Of a stretch of DNA of 64,000 nt, positions 35,035 to 54,431 are shown piece by piece (position 1 is the first letter of the stretch; every line of letters begins with the position of its first letter). The stretch is taken from positions 8,479,733 through 8,543,732 of the forward strand of contig NC_058052.1 in assembly GCF_020085105.1 (NCBI RefSeq), written 5' to 3'. The notes under the pieces were generated by a model that saw nothing but the letters and a program-made list of their open reading frames with translations, was not told the DNA's origin and did no database searches. Origin of the DNA: Siniperca chuatsi. Its lineage: Eukaryota; Chordata; Actinopteri; Centrarchiformes; Sinipercidae. Made by a program: the position numbers and the translations under genes.

Positions 35035-37846
35035 GTGAGACAAAACCACAGCAGTAGAAACAACGGGCTGTTGTCAGTGTGGAATGTATAGACACACAGC
35101 AGCATTGAGGTGTGGGATGATTTCAGTTTGTGTTTAAACTAAGGTGTATTTGGATGGGCACGTCTGTTTTAAGCTGTATTTGGAGGCCATGTTGGGGCGA
35201 CTGCAACTTGGTGCTGATCTCGTTCCACACAATGAGTGTACTGCAGCAGCAGGTGTGCATTTGTATCTCATTTTGCTTGTCGACAGTGTTTGTGCATTCA
35301 GGAGTGCATTCTGCTCTGTGCATCTGTAGGTTATTACAAGATTTATAATCTCTTTTAAAAAAATCCTCTTCAGCCACATTTAGTTTCTTTTTCTGTTCAA
35401 GGTGCGTGTATGCTTGCGTGCACCTGCAAGGGGGTGCGCAATCACATTAGCATGCGTGCTTGTGTGTGCCTGTCATTGCATGTGGCAAGTCGCTACAGGA
35501 GAGGCTGCTCTTTGAAACAGTTGTAATCTGATTTTAAAAAAAAAAGGAGACCATAAAATGCTACGAGAAGGATAGGAGCAAAAGAAAAAAGAGGCCTTTA
35601 GTGACCTGTGAGATACACAACCAGTTGTGACCCCACCCAGACTCATGTTGGTTGAAGCGTTCCATAAGACGTTGTTTACACTTTCATCCTTTCAAAAGGT
35701 AAATGAACACAGATAGAGAATAGCTGCATACAATGACATCATAATTGCTGCCTGACAGCAGAAATGATGAAGGACAGGGCACAGCAACTGTGCTTTACAT
35801 TTTGCAATGCTGTCTTCCTTTCATCCGTTTTTTTATTTGCCTGATTTCTTTCCAGTTCTATTGTATTGTATCCTGTGGCACATCCTGCAGCTACAGCACA
35901 CACTGGAATGTCCTGCACTGAGTCAGGGACACAGGTCTCAGAATAGACAGCAAATCTCCCTCAATACATCTTAGATGCAAAGACAACACAATGGCAGGCC
36001 TTTTCCCTCGGCCTAAAGGGAGAGGTGGCGCAACTTAAACGAGAACGTGATCAATGCCGGAGTGATATAGCACACATCTGGATTTAATGATAGCATAGTT
36101 AATATAGGGAAATGTGCTTGACATCATAGTGATGTCACTTCTATCTTTGTGGGAGAATTGTATGATTCAGCTGCAGAAAGAGCCTACACAGAGCTGAATG
36201 AGCAGATCACTGAATGCAACAACTGCATAAAGTAGGACATGGATTTATCAGAGATTCACATTTCTGCCACTTGTTTGTTAGTTCTAAGCTGACTTCATAA
36301 TTCCAGTGACTTTTCAGGTTGTATTGTTTGCTTTTGTCTGCCTGCTGGTTCGTGGCACTGAAGTCGTGTTGGCAAAGGCTCAAAGAGCTGCACAACAAGC
36401 TGCTGAACTACTAAACTGTGCCCAGCTAGCTCTCACGGCTGCCTGGTATAGGCTTATGCTTTTGTATAAAATGTGGTATAGGTTACACAGAAACACCCAG
36501 TTTTATAGCTGAGCTTCCCTTGTTCAGATGCTGTCCTGCTATGTGGTGGGATTTGCAAGATCCAAAAAGATCCAGGTCAGAAGTATGATACTACTGCATG
36601 AGAGAGTGAACTTACTCTGTTTCTCTCCTTGAGTTTCAAACCCAAACATCAAAACAAGCTTTCTAAAGTTGAAATAAAATTATATTTTGTTTGACTGCTA
36701 CATTTAATCCACATTTGGATTGCCTTGTCTGGTGGAGTCTACTAACTAGGCTCCAACACCTCTCTGCCACAAAGACCCTAACTACAGATATGTAGCCAGA
36801 AAATCAAATCATCCTGGTTTTCTCAAATATGCATAATAATAGTCTATATTCTTTTCTGTTTCATTCTTAAATTCAACAAAAATATCGAATTGAAAATTTA
36901 GGATTGAGTTTTAAATATAGACTGGTAAAAACCCAGATTTATTTTTCACTTCCTGTCCTCAGTGTATTTGTTTTCTTTATGCAGGTACAGTATTTGAAGA
37001 CAGTGTGTTCCTCTGATGACTCTCATTAAGCCAGAACTATGTTCAGGTTGGACTGCATTGAGAAGCTCTGCCTGGTCATGACACCCAAACAGCACCACTC
37101 CCCGGATGGCCTACTCACAGCATTTTATTCTGTTGAGGTCACTGTGCCTGAGGCCAAAATTTAGCAGCCTAGCAACATTTTGGCACCTACTGTAACAATC
37201 ACAGAGGATAAGTATAGCGTAGATTCATTTTCATTTTAAAAATAAAACCATCCTCATAAAATATCACTGAGAAAATGTGTATTTTGGCAGATTTTGGACC
37301 ACCGCAGTTCTGCTGATAGAAAATCCCCAAAAAAGACATGTGGCTCTGTGAGGAATGCAGAGACATATGTGGTCTGGCCAGCTATGTGCACAGTGGAAGA
37401 TTACAGTGAATCCCTAATAAGTGAATGTGCTGAGGAAGGCAATGCAGAAAAACTGCGTAACAATTCAACTAATAATAGAGTTTTTCATGTTTTTCCCACA
37501 TTTTTCAAATAGTTTTTTATGTTAAAAGATCGAATTTTGTAATCTTTTTTTTCTGGCCATACTTAAGATAGTAAACAATGGAGATTAGCCATAATGGGCT
37601 AGTTTTTCTGGTGGGAGTGAATCCGCTTTACATACAAAGGTTTTGGTTGGAATGTCGTGCATATAGATTAATGGACCTGGAATGTGGACTTTTCATTGTG
37701 TTACTGTTATATATACACTAAAGTCTTCAATAGCTCACAATTGAAAGAGGCAGTAAAACATTGATAATACCTGGACAAAGATTAATTTAATATTTTTTCA
37801 AGAGATTAGCTTTAAAAAAATACAGTATATACAGTATATATATACT

Positions 37847-37848
<2 letters not shown>

Positions 37849-37880
<32 letters not shown>
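37849..37880. repeat. (CA)n microsatellite
   Basis: About 16 CA units directly after a short TATATA stretch. Confidence 0.85.
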
Positions 37881-37882
<2 letters not shown>

Positions 37883-38456
37883 AACAATTTGGTAATTATT
37901 GACAAGCATAGCAGTATTGATCTGTAGGCCTAACTGATTCTGACCTCTGACCTTTTTGCAGACCAAGCAAAAGTTACCTTCCCCAGGGGGACACTTGACT
38001 TTATCTTGTTACTTTGTATGATGGCCTAAGTAGCCACTTTAAAGAGCAATGTTCCAGAGTTGGACACGCACACTTATCAGTGTATTATCAGTACTGAGAG
38101 ATCAAAAAGAAGAAACTTCAGAGGTAAAATAACGTTTGTTATTAAGTTTAAGTTGTTTAGTAATGTTTAAGTGATTAAACATATTAAAGAATTAATGTGT
38201 CTATTATTCTACAACAGAAATTGCAAGCTTACGATTATTATGTACTGTTATATATACAGAGGGGTGTATACAGAGAATATATTGATAGAAATGACATTAT
38301 TCTTGACTTTCGGCAAAAGGTGTGGTATAATGTGGAAAGATAATGTAAATGTGCCTCAAAGAAAACACATTGTTAATCCATCGTTATGGAGCGCTGTGCA
38401 TATTTCGAAGCTACGATGTTCCAAAATATTTACCAGAGAAGAAGACGTTCAGCGAA

Positions 38457-38491
38457 TGACGTCCTCCTACTGCAAGACGCAGGCCCCGCCC
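38457..38491 (+). promoter_or_regulatory. CRE-like and GC-box motifs upstream of mlh1
   Basis: TGACGTC (38457-38463) and CCCCGCCC (38484-38491) lie about 430-460 bases upstream of the mlh1 start codon in a locally GC-rich patch, with no TATA box in view. This suits a housekeeping promoter. Motif match only; the transcription start is unknown. Confidence 0.3.
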
Positions 38492-38916
38492 TCACGCTTT
38501 CTCCCCGCGCCGTATCATCAAAGATTGTGTATAATTGAGAAGATGAATCACCTGATCGTGAGAAAGGGGTAGTTGAAACAACATACATTTACTAAATAAA
38601 TAAACTTCGTGCGATTTCATCTTTTTTTGTGGGGAAGTGAAGTACTTTAACTTTCTCAATAACGCCCATACAGCGGTTATTGGGAGAGTTGAGCGAATGA
38701 CATGATGACTTTCGCTGTGCTCTGACATTTTGAGGAAGAGTGAGACATCTTCCTATTTTCTCCTCTTTGGTCCAGTGCGCGCTCTGTTTCTTGTACATGT
38801 TGTGATGCTACATTTAAGCCTAAATATATAACGTTACCGTTTTATCCATATGTGTGTATTCACAGCTATCACCAGCTGTTTAACTACTCTGAAACTAAGT
38901 CGGCAGGCCTGTAAAC

Positions 38917-44889
<5,973 letters not shown>

Positions 44890-44953
44890 ATCTGACTGAA
44901 AAATCAACCATACACGCTCCTCTTTTATACTTTGATGTAACATTTTGGCTGTA

Positions 44954-44959
44954 AATAAA
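44954..44959 (+). terminator. mlh1: mlh1 poly(A) signal
   Basis: AATAAA 65 bases after the mlh1 stop codon. The short 3' UTR ends before the Tc1 element begins at 45024. Confidence 0.65.
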
Positions 44960-45175
44960 TTCTTTATAGGAAACGAGACTTCAGATGTTTGTCTTTGAGT
45001 GAAAAACCATATTTCATGATGTACAGTGGTGTGCAAAAGTGTTTGCCCGCTTCCTGATTTCTTTTTTTTTTTTGCATGTTTGTCACACTTAAATGTTTCA
45101 GATCAAACAAATTTAAATATTAGTCAAAGATAACACAAGTAAACAGAAAATGCAGTTTTTAAATGAAGGTTGTTA

Positions 45176-45457
45176 TTAAGGGAAAATAAAATCCAAACCT
45201 ACATGGCCCTGTGTGAAAAAGTGATTGCCCCCTAAACCTAAGGTTAGGCCAACCTTAGTAGCAACAACTGCAATCAAGCATTTGCAATAACTTGCAATGA
45301 GTCTTTTACAGCGCTGTGGAGGAATTTTGGCCCACTCATCTTTGCAGAATTGTTGTAATTCAGCCACGGAGGGTTTTCGAGCATGAACTGCCTTTTTAAG
45401 GTCATGCCACAGCATCTCAATAGGATTCAGGTCAGGTCTTTGACTAGACCACTCCAA
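45176..45457 (-). pseudogene. Inverted second copy of the transposase C-terminus
   Basis: The minus strand reads [20 protein letters not shown] and on through the end of a Tc1 transposase, followed by element tail sequence. It duplicates, in opposite orientation, the region at about 46190-46400. It is part of the element's left arm, not a gene. Confidence 0.8.
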
Positions 45458-45619
45458 AGTCTGTCAGCTTCACTACAATGCTGTATCAAATTCACATCTG
45501 AATCCATATAAGGTTCGGCTATTATGCAACAGATGTTGAATAAACATTTGCAAACAGTTTGCTCAACTTATCTCCACTAGTCCACTCCAAAGTCTTCATT
45601 TTGTTCTTCTTCAGCCATT

Positions 45620-46240
45620 CAGAGGCCCCACAACAACATCCAAAGAACAGCAGGCCTCACTTGCTTAAGGTCAGTGTTCATGACTCCACCATAAGAAAGA
45701 GACTGGGCAAAAATGGCCTGCATGGCAGAGTTCCAAGACGAAAACCACTGCTGAGCAAAAAGAACATTAAGGTTGGTCTCATTTTTGCCAGAAAACATCT
45801 TGATGATCCCCAAAACTTTTGGGAAAATACTCTGTGGACTGACGAGACAAAAGTTGAACTTTTTAGAAGGTGTGTGTCCCATTACATCTGGCATAAAAGT
45901 AACACTGCATTACAGAAAAAGAACATCATACCAACAGTAAAATATGGTAGTGGTAGTGTGATGGTCTGGGGCTGTTTTGCTGCTTCAGGACCTGGAAGAC
46001 TTGCTGTGATAAATGGAACCATGAATTCTGCTGTCTACCAAAAACTCCTGAAGGAGAATGTCCGGTCATCTGTTTGTGACCTCAAGCTGAAGTGAACTTG
46101 GGTTCTGCAGCAGGACAATGATCCAAAACACACTAGCAAGTCCACCTCTGAATGGCTGAAGAACAACAAAATGAAGACTTTGGAGTGGCCTAGTCAAAGT
46201 CCTGACCTGAATCCTATTGAGATGCTGTGGCATGACCTTA
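45620..46240 (+). pseudogene. Tc1-like transposase remnant
   Basis: Plus-strand frames show second-HTH-like VSVHDSTIRKRLGKNGLHGR, then LWTDETKVELF with the first catalytic Asp, VMVWGCFAASGPG, and after a frameshift with an in-frame stop (46093-46095) the [11 protein letters not shown] block with the second Asp, and [18 protein letters not shown] with the third acidic residue. The first DNA-binding helix region is replaced by the inverted copy of the 3' end. Not functional. Confidence 0.8.
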
Positions 46241-46619
46241 AAAAGGCAGTTCATGCTCGAAACCCCTCCAACGTGGTTATATTTATAACAATTCTGCAAT
46301 GATGAGTGGGCCAAAATTCCTCCACAGCGCTGTAAAAGACTCATTGCAAGTTATCGATTGCAGTTGTTGCTGCTAAGGGTGGCCAGTTATTAGGTTTAGG
46401 GGGCAATCACTTTTTCACACAGGGCCATGTAGGTTTGGATTTTGTTTTCCCATAATAATAACAACCTTCATTTAAAAACTGCATTTTCTGTTTACTTGTT
46501 ATCTTTGACTAATATTTAAATTTGTTTGATGATCTGACACATTTAAGTGTGACAAACATGCAAAAAAAAAATAAAAATAAGAAAGCAGGAAGGGGGCAAC
46601 ACTTTTGCACACCACTGTA

Positions 46620-47807
46620 TGAAAGGGTGTCACTTGCAGGAAATCCTTGTTCTGAATAGCTTATTTAAATGTGCCAAGCCTCCACATGGTTTTCTAAAAG
46701 TAAGACTTGGGACATGCAGCCAGGAAAAATAGAATCGGGTCATGAGTCCCATAACCATACCTAAAATGTGCCAGCACACAAGCTTGACTTTTATTACAGC
46801 TACATTTCCCCTGTCAGTCTGAGACATGTCTGCAGTGTGGAGGGATCAGAGCTCAGTGTAAAGGAAATTAACACCGCCACTACTGTTTCCAAATACCTTA
46901 CGGACAATTACAAGTTTGTAACACCTGTATAAACCTGGAAAATTGAATGAGCGAGTGAAGGAAATCTGCAAAATTGTACTTCCATGATTTATGCTATAGC
47001 ACATTGGTTCCTAACTGTGGCTCACTTTATTTCAGTCAGAATAACTAACCCATATCCACACTTCACATTTTGATGATTCGAAAAAGTAGAAAATAGCAAA
47101 ACTGCATCATGAAAAAAAGGATTCCGATTGTATACACACTTCTGTAAATTACACATTTATTTTCAAGAAGTCTTTTAAATATTTGAAAAATTTCAATGAA
47201 ACCGCAGCAGACACAGTTGGTTCTACATATTTTCAAATAATGACTGCACCATTTTAAATACATCATTCTGTACCTGTTAAAACGATTATTGTTTCATTGA
47301 GCAGTGCAGTCCCCCAGTCTCCTAGTGTGAAAAGGCACTTCACTGTGTGGGGGGACGCCGGGAAGGTGCGGGGCCGTAGCAGCCGTGATGGTTGAATAGT
47401 TGAAAAGCAACATTATAGTCATTCATGCAACTTATCAAAAAACAAAACAAAAACAAAACAAAGTACAGCCAAGCACCCAGGCCAGAGAGAAATAAAATCT
47501 CGTGGATAACATGATGTAGTACAAAGCTCTGAAAAATGAAGTAGTGACTAGAGAAATTTCCTCATGTATCTCCCAGCAACTTTGTAGTTTTATTAGTTAA
47601 GTTTCTGAGTCATTCCTCCAAAAACACTGGCGGCTTGCCAGACAAAAGCAGTTTTTCGCCTGTGCTACAAGTTTTTTTTAAAGTGTTTTTGGTTAGCTAC
47701 AAATCTTAAAGTGTTACAGCTAAAATGGAAATGTGCTCCAGACACAATATGGCAGTCAGAGGTCTGATGTGTGAGTTTAAGGGCTTCTGTGGTGACGCTG
47801 CGTTGCC
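46620..47807 (-). other. lrrfip2: lrrfip2 3' UTR and spacer
   Basis: Non-coding stretch after the lrrfip2 stop. A minus-strand AATAAA (TTTATT, 47156-47161) is a plausible poly(A) signal about 650 bases downstream of the stop; a second TTTATT is at about 47028-47033. No ORF of note. Confidence 0.45.
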
Positions 47808-50800
47808 TCACTGCTGTGACAGAAGGGCGTTCCTGTTGGCCTTCATCTTCTCGAGGCGCTTTACTAGGTGGTTGTTGGTCATCTCCATCTCCTCTATCTT
47901 ATCTAGAGCTGTGCGCAGCTGTGGGGGAACAGAGGGGAGCAGTTACATTCAGCCTGCTAGTGTTTCATATAAAATGCAAGCCTGTGTCTTTACCTCTCTT
48001 TGAAGTTTCCGTTTTTCTGCCTTAAGTTCATCTTCTACTTTCTCTGAGTTGTCTGCTGATGCCTTGTACCTGGACACTTGCCCTTCAAGTCTGGCAATCT
48101 GGAAAACACACAAAAGAGTATAATTCGGTGAGTTAAGAGCTCTAAAACTTACAACTCTATAATTTAATGTGAGCTATTATTTAGTTTGACAAGACATTTC
48201 TTTTTAAACTTACATTTTGTTCCATTGTACCCATTTCCTGCTCTGCCTTGGAAAGCTTGAATTTGTATTCACTAATCTGTCTGTTGGCATCTCCTTCAGA
48301 GAAAAACAGAAACCAGTTGAGTTTGTAATACATAAAATGTTCAAAAGATCATTTCATGTGTGCCGATACATAATTGTAAGGCCAACTTACTCTGCATCTC
48401 AATAAAGTGTAGGTCTGTACCGTTCTCCATCTTCTCCCCGTCTGTGTATGCACTGTCCATCTTTGAGTGTTTCTGTCTCTCCTCCTCCAGCTGATTCTTC
48501 AGCTTCCTGATCTGAGCCAAGAGTTCATCTTTCTCCTCTGCCAACTTCCGTAGCCTGACATCTACAAACCAGAGGGAAAATACATTAAACTGATGCAATT
48601 TACCGTGACATGCAGGATAACTTTGTGTGTTACAGTTGCAGGAGGGATATATTTTCAGTTCTCTATGGACAGAAACAATATCTCTGTCTCACCCAGCGGG
48701 CCCTCTCCTGCAGACTCCAGCACCTGAGCGGCCTCCTGGGAGACCACAGTGATCCCTGAGGACTGAGGCTCATGGTTGACATCTCCATTTGGTGTGCCGT
48801 CTGGGATGATGACGAGCCCATGTGTCTGTGGTGAGAGAACACACATTACTGAGGACTGGCTCCACTCTGGCAAAACCATCACAGTACAGAGGCTATACAC
48901 TGATGTCACTTTTTCATATGATACCACCACCCTCACCACCCCTGAGTGACCAAACAAACCAACAGTTGGCCGCTACTGAATGGATAGAGCTTCAATACCA
49001 AAAGGAAAACAAAACATGTGAAAAAGTAAAGGCCACTGTAAATGACAATGATCTGTATGACATACTGAACAGTCATCGCTCTGTGGATGTTGAAATGTAT
49101 GGATCCACCAGTAGACTTTGAGACTGAGACCAACCAGCCTTTCCTCTCTACCTGCAGTGAATGTCTTCACATCAGCAGCAGAGGGAGGAGGACAGAGGAG
49201 AGGATGAATGATGCCATAGGACTGTTAGCCAGTTTTTTGTAAACAGTGGAGTCCAAGGGCTTCAGATAACCATTAGTTAGTCCAGCAGTATGTAAAGTTA
49301 TTCTAATGCTTTTTGTAGCCTATACATGCTTGTCAAAAGTAGATAAGGTCTGGCATTAATTAGTCTACAGAGTAAAAAAAATAAACTAAGGTTATTACAA
49401 ACAATTTTACGATATTTTCTAGGGATGGTGGATGGAAGGCTCTCTAAATATTGGTGTTGTATTAGTAAAATAACTTGTCAGTCTAAAAATTTGTATTTAT
49501 TAAGTATGAATGTTATCAGTTATCCTGACACACATGTATATATGTTCATGTTCATATAAGTAGCTTAACACTGGGGGCCTGACGTTGCATTAATCAAAGC
49601 CTGAAGGCACAAACTAAAGACCCCTTGTCCTATTTTAAAGCAGGATGTGTCAGGATTTGCCTGATCAAAAATAATAAGAACTTTGGACAGGTTTGTAAAA
49701 ATACTTGAATTATATTACAAGTCTAATTTTCAGAAAACCATGTGGTGCCTTACTTCACAATTCTTATTTTAGCCTTTGGCAGTCTATAAAAAATTATATT
49801 CTTTCTGAATCTGCTGTATAGTCATTTGCACAACAGTTCCTGTTAATGCACAAAAGCAGATGCTGACTGTTGTGTTTGCCACTGTGGGATGTTGCCGTGG
49901 TAACGTCTATGTAAAGTGACTTTACGCGCATACCCTCTAAACAACAAATCTCCCAGTAATTTGATATAGTACACTATAATCATGGTCAAGTAGCGATTAA
50001 CATGTACCAAATGAGTAATGCAAAACCAGCAAGTAGTGAAAAAGTTGACAAGAAAATAAAATGGAAAGAAAAACGAAGAGGCAGAAGTGAAAAGTACAAC
50101 AAAGTAGCAGGTTGGATAGCATTAACTGGCTTAGTTCCAACCAAAAGGAAAAGTATAAAAAGTAGTTTTGGGCCAGCAACTCATTCCTCTAACCTTGGTT
50201 TTTCTTCTGGGACTTTAGGAAGACCTACCTCTACTGCTTTGGCCTTCCCCTTGATGTCAGCGAGCTCATCTCTGAGCTCATCCCTCTCATTCCTAATGCA
50301 ATCAAAGTACTCTTTCTGTCTCTCTAGGGCCTGGCCACACACACGAGAAAAAACAAGAGAGAGGAGAAGAGGCAGAAGAGAAGTTGGATAGACTCTGGAC
50401 AGACATGCAACACCACAAGACATCTTCCATGCACAAACATGCACATCAAGCTAACAAGGACATAGAAACAAACAATACACAGAGACGAGAACAAGGCTAC
50501 ATGCTAACAGAGGATGTTATTGGGAAAAGTTAAGAGGTGTGGTAGAGCACAGGGACTAATGATATAGAGTCTGTAAGGAAGGTAGATCTTTTTGACTGAA
50601 ACTACATACAAATATGATGTTTCCATCATTACGAGTCTGACTTCATCACCTAACAAACTAACTGATCCACAGGTGGAACCATGCATGTCATGCTAGAATA
50701 TATGGATATGGATAGCATTTCTCTTTAAGTTTACAAGACAATCTTAAACAAAAAGATTTTTATTTCACAGGCTGTCCACTGCAGGCCTTAACACAGTGCC

Positions 50801-53800
50801 AGTGGACTTGCATGGTTAGTGGATGTTACAGGATCCAAACCGAAACCCCTATTATTTCGACATGCAAAAATCCAAACTGTGAATGGGTCCAAGTATGTGC
50901 TAATGCCCAAGGGTCTCCATCATGCAGAGACAGCATGAGAGGCAAAAGAGATGGATGGACACTATGTCTAAAGGCTGAAAAGCAAAGCCATGTATTGCCT
51001 CTCATGTTCTGTCAGAGCACCCACGTGGGACCTCCTACCCCAATCTTTTTGTCCTTCCAGTTTATCGTTTCCTGCAGGTCAAACACCTCTCTGGTGAGGT
51101 CATCTAACTTAGTCTGCATTCGCTGGCTCTCCTGAAGCGGTGTTGAGCAGTAACAAGATGACAGTACGGTATAAGAACAGAATAGGAAAAATTGAATAGA
51201 ACAAAGACAAAAGAGGTGAAAATGCACATAAATACATACAGACACAAAAATGAGAGAAACAGAGCGAGGAGAGACTAATTTGAGGAGATAATGCTGAGAA
51301 AGGAAAAAATGATAGTGTTCTGAGTCAGATATGACAATCAAATAAGCTAAATGTCAGAAGGGACAGAAAAGTAGACTGGGAGAGGACCTAGAGGCAGGCC
51401 AGTGCCAATCATTCCTTATCAAGTTCCTGCAGAAGAGAGCCTTCTCTGCAGCCTGCATAGAGGCACTAACAGCTTTCAAGGTGTTGACAGAATAGCGGTC
51501 TGGCAGAAACAGGTTGTTTTTCTAATGCAAGGGCAGCCTTACCTCTATAAGCTCATCTCTCTGGCGGATTCCCTCTTTCAGTTCTTCTTGTTTATGCTGC
51601 AGGACTGTACATGTGTGCTTTTGTCTTTCTAGTTCCTGAAACCATAGTCAGAACAATTCAGCCACAACCCTTCCATATTAGTATTTTGTAACTTTACCAA
51701 CATGAAATTGATTTCTGAGGTGATTTAATGTAACTTTTATTTGACCGATATTTCACCTTTGACTTTTCTTCCAGCTCCCTCTTCATCTCAGCCATTTGTT
51801 CCTCCATCTCCTCTATGACATCCTTTAGTGTGTCCACTTGATAGATGAGGTTGCCTTTGTCATTGTCCAGCTGTGCGTTCGACACCATGGCTTTCTTATA
51901 CTTCTCCTCCACCTCTGCAAGTGACTCCTGATAGGGGTAGGAGCATGTTCATAAACAGAGTATACTTATTTAAAACACAGCTCACCTACATGAATCAGGT
52001 GGGTGCTTTGGTATAAAAATAATTAGTTTCTGGGACACATTTAACACACATTGGCCAAACATCACGATTGTAAAACATGTATGATTAAGTAAAGGTATAG
52101 TTCTGTCCCACCTTTTGTGGTATTTTTCCATTTTAAGCAGGTCATTTGGGACTAACGTGATGTGCAAGTGGTGATATTGATCACACAATAATTAGAATGC
52201 GTTGAATCACTTTTAGAAGTGAAACAACGCAGTGGACCAGGAAACAACATGATGAAAAGTAATCTAGCCAATACTAGTAAGTGCATCAGCTGTATCAAAC
52301 TCTACCAAGAACAAGCCAGGAGTCAGGTTTGTTAGTAAACTACTCTTATCAATAAAACATACAGTGTCCTTTCAAAGAGAACAGGAAGCTGCTGAAGGTG
52401 ACTGCAGAGCCAGAAGGCCGTCAAACGCTGTGGCAATGAAAGCCTGGGTAGAAGAAGAGCCTTAAAATTGAAAGCATGACTATTATCTGTCAGCAGGTGG
52501 AGCATTTTAACTAATATTCTTACAACTTTGAACCCAGCTGAATCGTGGGAGTGTCTTCATTTCAGGACACAACCAGTGAGTTGGATCAAAACAGGAAGTG
52601 AGGGAAGATCATGCAAAAGAAGGATCATTACGCAATTCAGACTGGGAGCACGCAAAGACACGGCTGTGGTGTTAGGAGCTACAGGAGGGGGTACAGAGGG
52701 GTATGAGTGGGGAGGCAGGGGGGTTAGTGACGCCATACTGCTCCCAGAGAACAAGAGAAGGCATGCTGTGAACTCAAGCCCCTCTACCTTCAGCTCTTTA
52801 AGCCCTTGCATGTATCGCCCTTCTACATCCTGAATCTGGTCCTTTAGTTCATAGATATCCTGTAGAGCAGATGGAAGGAATGGTTGGGGTGAACTGGGGC
52901 ATCAGAGAGGGTGGGGGGTATCAAGGAGACATAAAGCACCCGCACTGCCATCTCAAAAACAGTCCAGCTGGCATACACATGACCAGCGCACCCAGATATA
53001 AGGAACAGCTTCACAGGACACATGTCACATTCAGTCCTCCCGTGCATACATCAAGAAAAACAGTTTAAGCAGACACTTAGAACAGCAGGGAAGGCACAAA
53101 AGAGGAAATGCTGTGGGGAGGTTCATATGCAGAAGGAACAGATACATAAATTGCTCAGACATAGAACATGTGGATTAGCATTTAAGCTCTATGATAATGT
53201 GATGATGAACATCTAGAGCTCAATTTACAAGCACAATTTAATACATATGCTAGCCTTTTTCATAAGTTTATTCAGTCACATGTACAGTTTAGAAGGGTGA
53301 CACTGTGTGTATTGTACACCTTACCCTAAGTTCACTCAGGCTGGTGTCGGGCTCATAGATGCTACCAGTGTCTGCGCTGCCCCGTCGTGATGAGGTGCCA
53401 CCCAGTGTTGCCAATGTGGCTGCTGAGAGGCCTGGGGTGGCACAGCGGGAAGATGGCTGAGAACACAAAGTGCCACAGAACTCCAGTCAGAAATACACGA
53501 ACACAGCACAATACAACACAACTCTGACATGTTATTCAACACCATCATGTGATACTGCAGGGCTCTTAAGTGATCCTGCCCAGTCCAAATCCTCCTGAGG
53601 GAGGTACTGTCACTGTCATGTGCTTGACACACCGGCTCACAGTCTCCACAGGCTTTGTGCATAAAAGCCAGATAATGTTTCTTTGCTGATGTGTTGTGGT
53701 TACTTGGCAATTGCCTAATATGGCATAGATATCAACTGACTACTGCATTGTCACGCATATAAAATGCAAAATAATGGTGCACTCACCCGACTATAATCTG

Positions 53801-54377
53801 AATACTGCTTGTCACATTTTTCATCCAGCTGAAAGAAAGAGAAGAAATATTTTGAGAACACACATCCTGTGTGGTCATGCTTGGAGCTGTTGTCTCATCT
53901 GTAAATCAGGGAGTTAGTCCAGAAGTTAATATGAGTCTGGGATGAGTGCTGCATGTTCACAGATCATTAAGAGTTGACAACCAAACAAGCAAATGAAACA
54001 CTGAGTGAATCACACCAATCCATTAAAGAATATACCAGAAGTCCATGCTGCTGCACACTGCAGCCACATCCACTTCAGCTTACCTCATATCACACTACTC
54101 ATTTATAAGGTTGTCATAAAAAAAAAACAGACTGTGGTATGAGTTTTGAAAACCAAATGTTATTTTTACTCATGCATCAGTTATACAATAATTCATCCAT
54201 CACTGGCGTTGCACTGCACTTCCCAGCCCACTGTGAACTTAGCTAAGCCACTTACAGCGTCCAGATCTGGAATGCTCAAATCATCAAGGTCAGACACAAT
54301 ACTGCCTCTTCGGTTGGAGCGGCTGAAATAATCAGCAGCCGACTCGCTAATGTCCGAGAAGTCAGACGACTGTTTGC

Positions 54378-54431
<54 letters not shown>

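Larger units (their letters stand above)
31181..38916. other. Gene-poor spacer between fam83h and mlh1
   Basis: About 7.7 kb with no convincing gene. It holds an (AAT)n tract (31771-31804), a small hairpin (32297-32332), a dispersed teleost repeat (33824-34262), an exon-like open stretch (34912-35034), a (CA)n tract (37849-37880) and the mlh1 5' flank. Scattered ORFs of 60-130 codons have no recognisable domain or supporting splice pattern. Confidence 0.5.
45024..46617 (+). mobile_element. Dead Tc1-like transposon with inverted-duplicated end
   Basis: Bounded by TA on both sides (45022-45023 and 46618-46619), the Tc1/mariner target. The ends CAGTGGTGTGCAAAAGTGTT and the matching complement are long terminal inverted repeats, over 200 bp. 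The inverted match does not stop there: it runs on to about 45625 on the left, so the 5' third of the element is a reverse copy of the 3' third, including the transposase C-terminus. Total length (1594 bp) is close to a normal Tc1. Lies between the convergent mlh1 and lrrfip2. Confidence 0.85.

Noticed and set aside
36306-36512. 68-codon plus-strand ORF beginning MTFQVVLFAFVCLLVRG
   Set aside because: The start looks like a signal peptide, but no conserved family, no splice partners and no supporting context were found.
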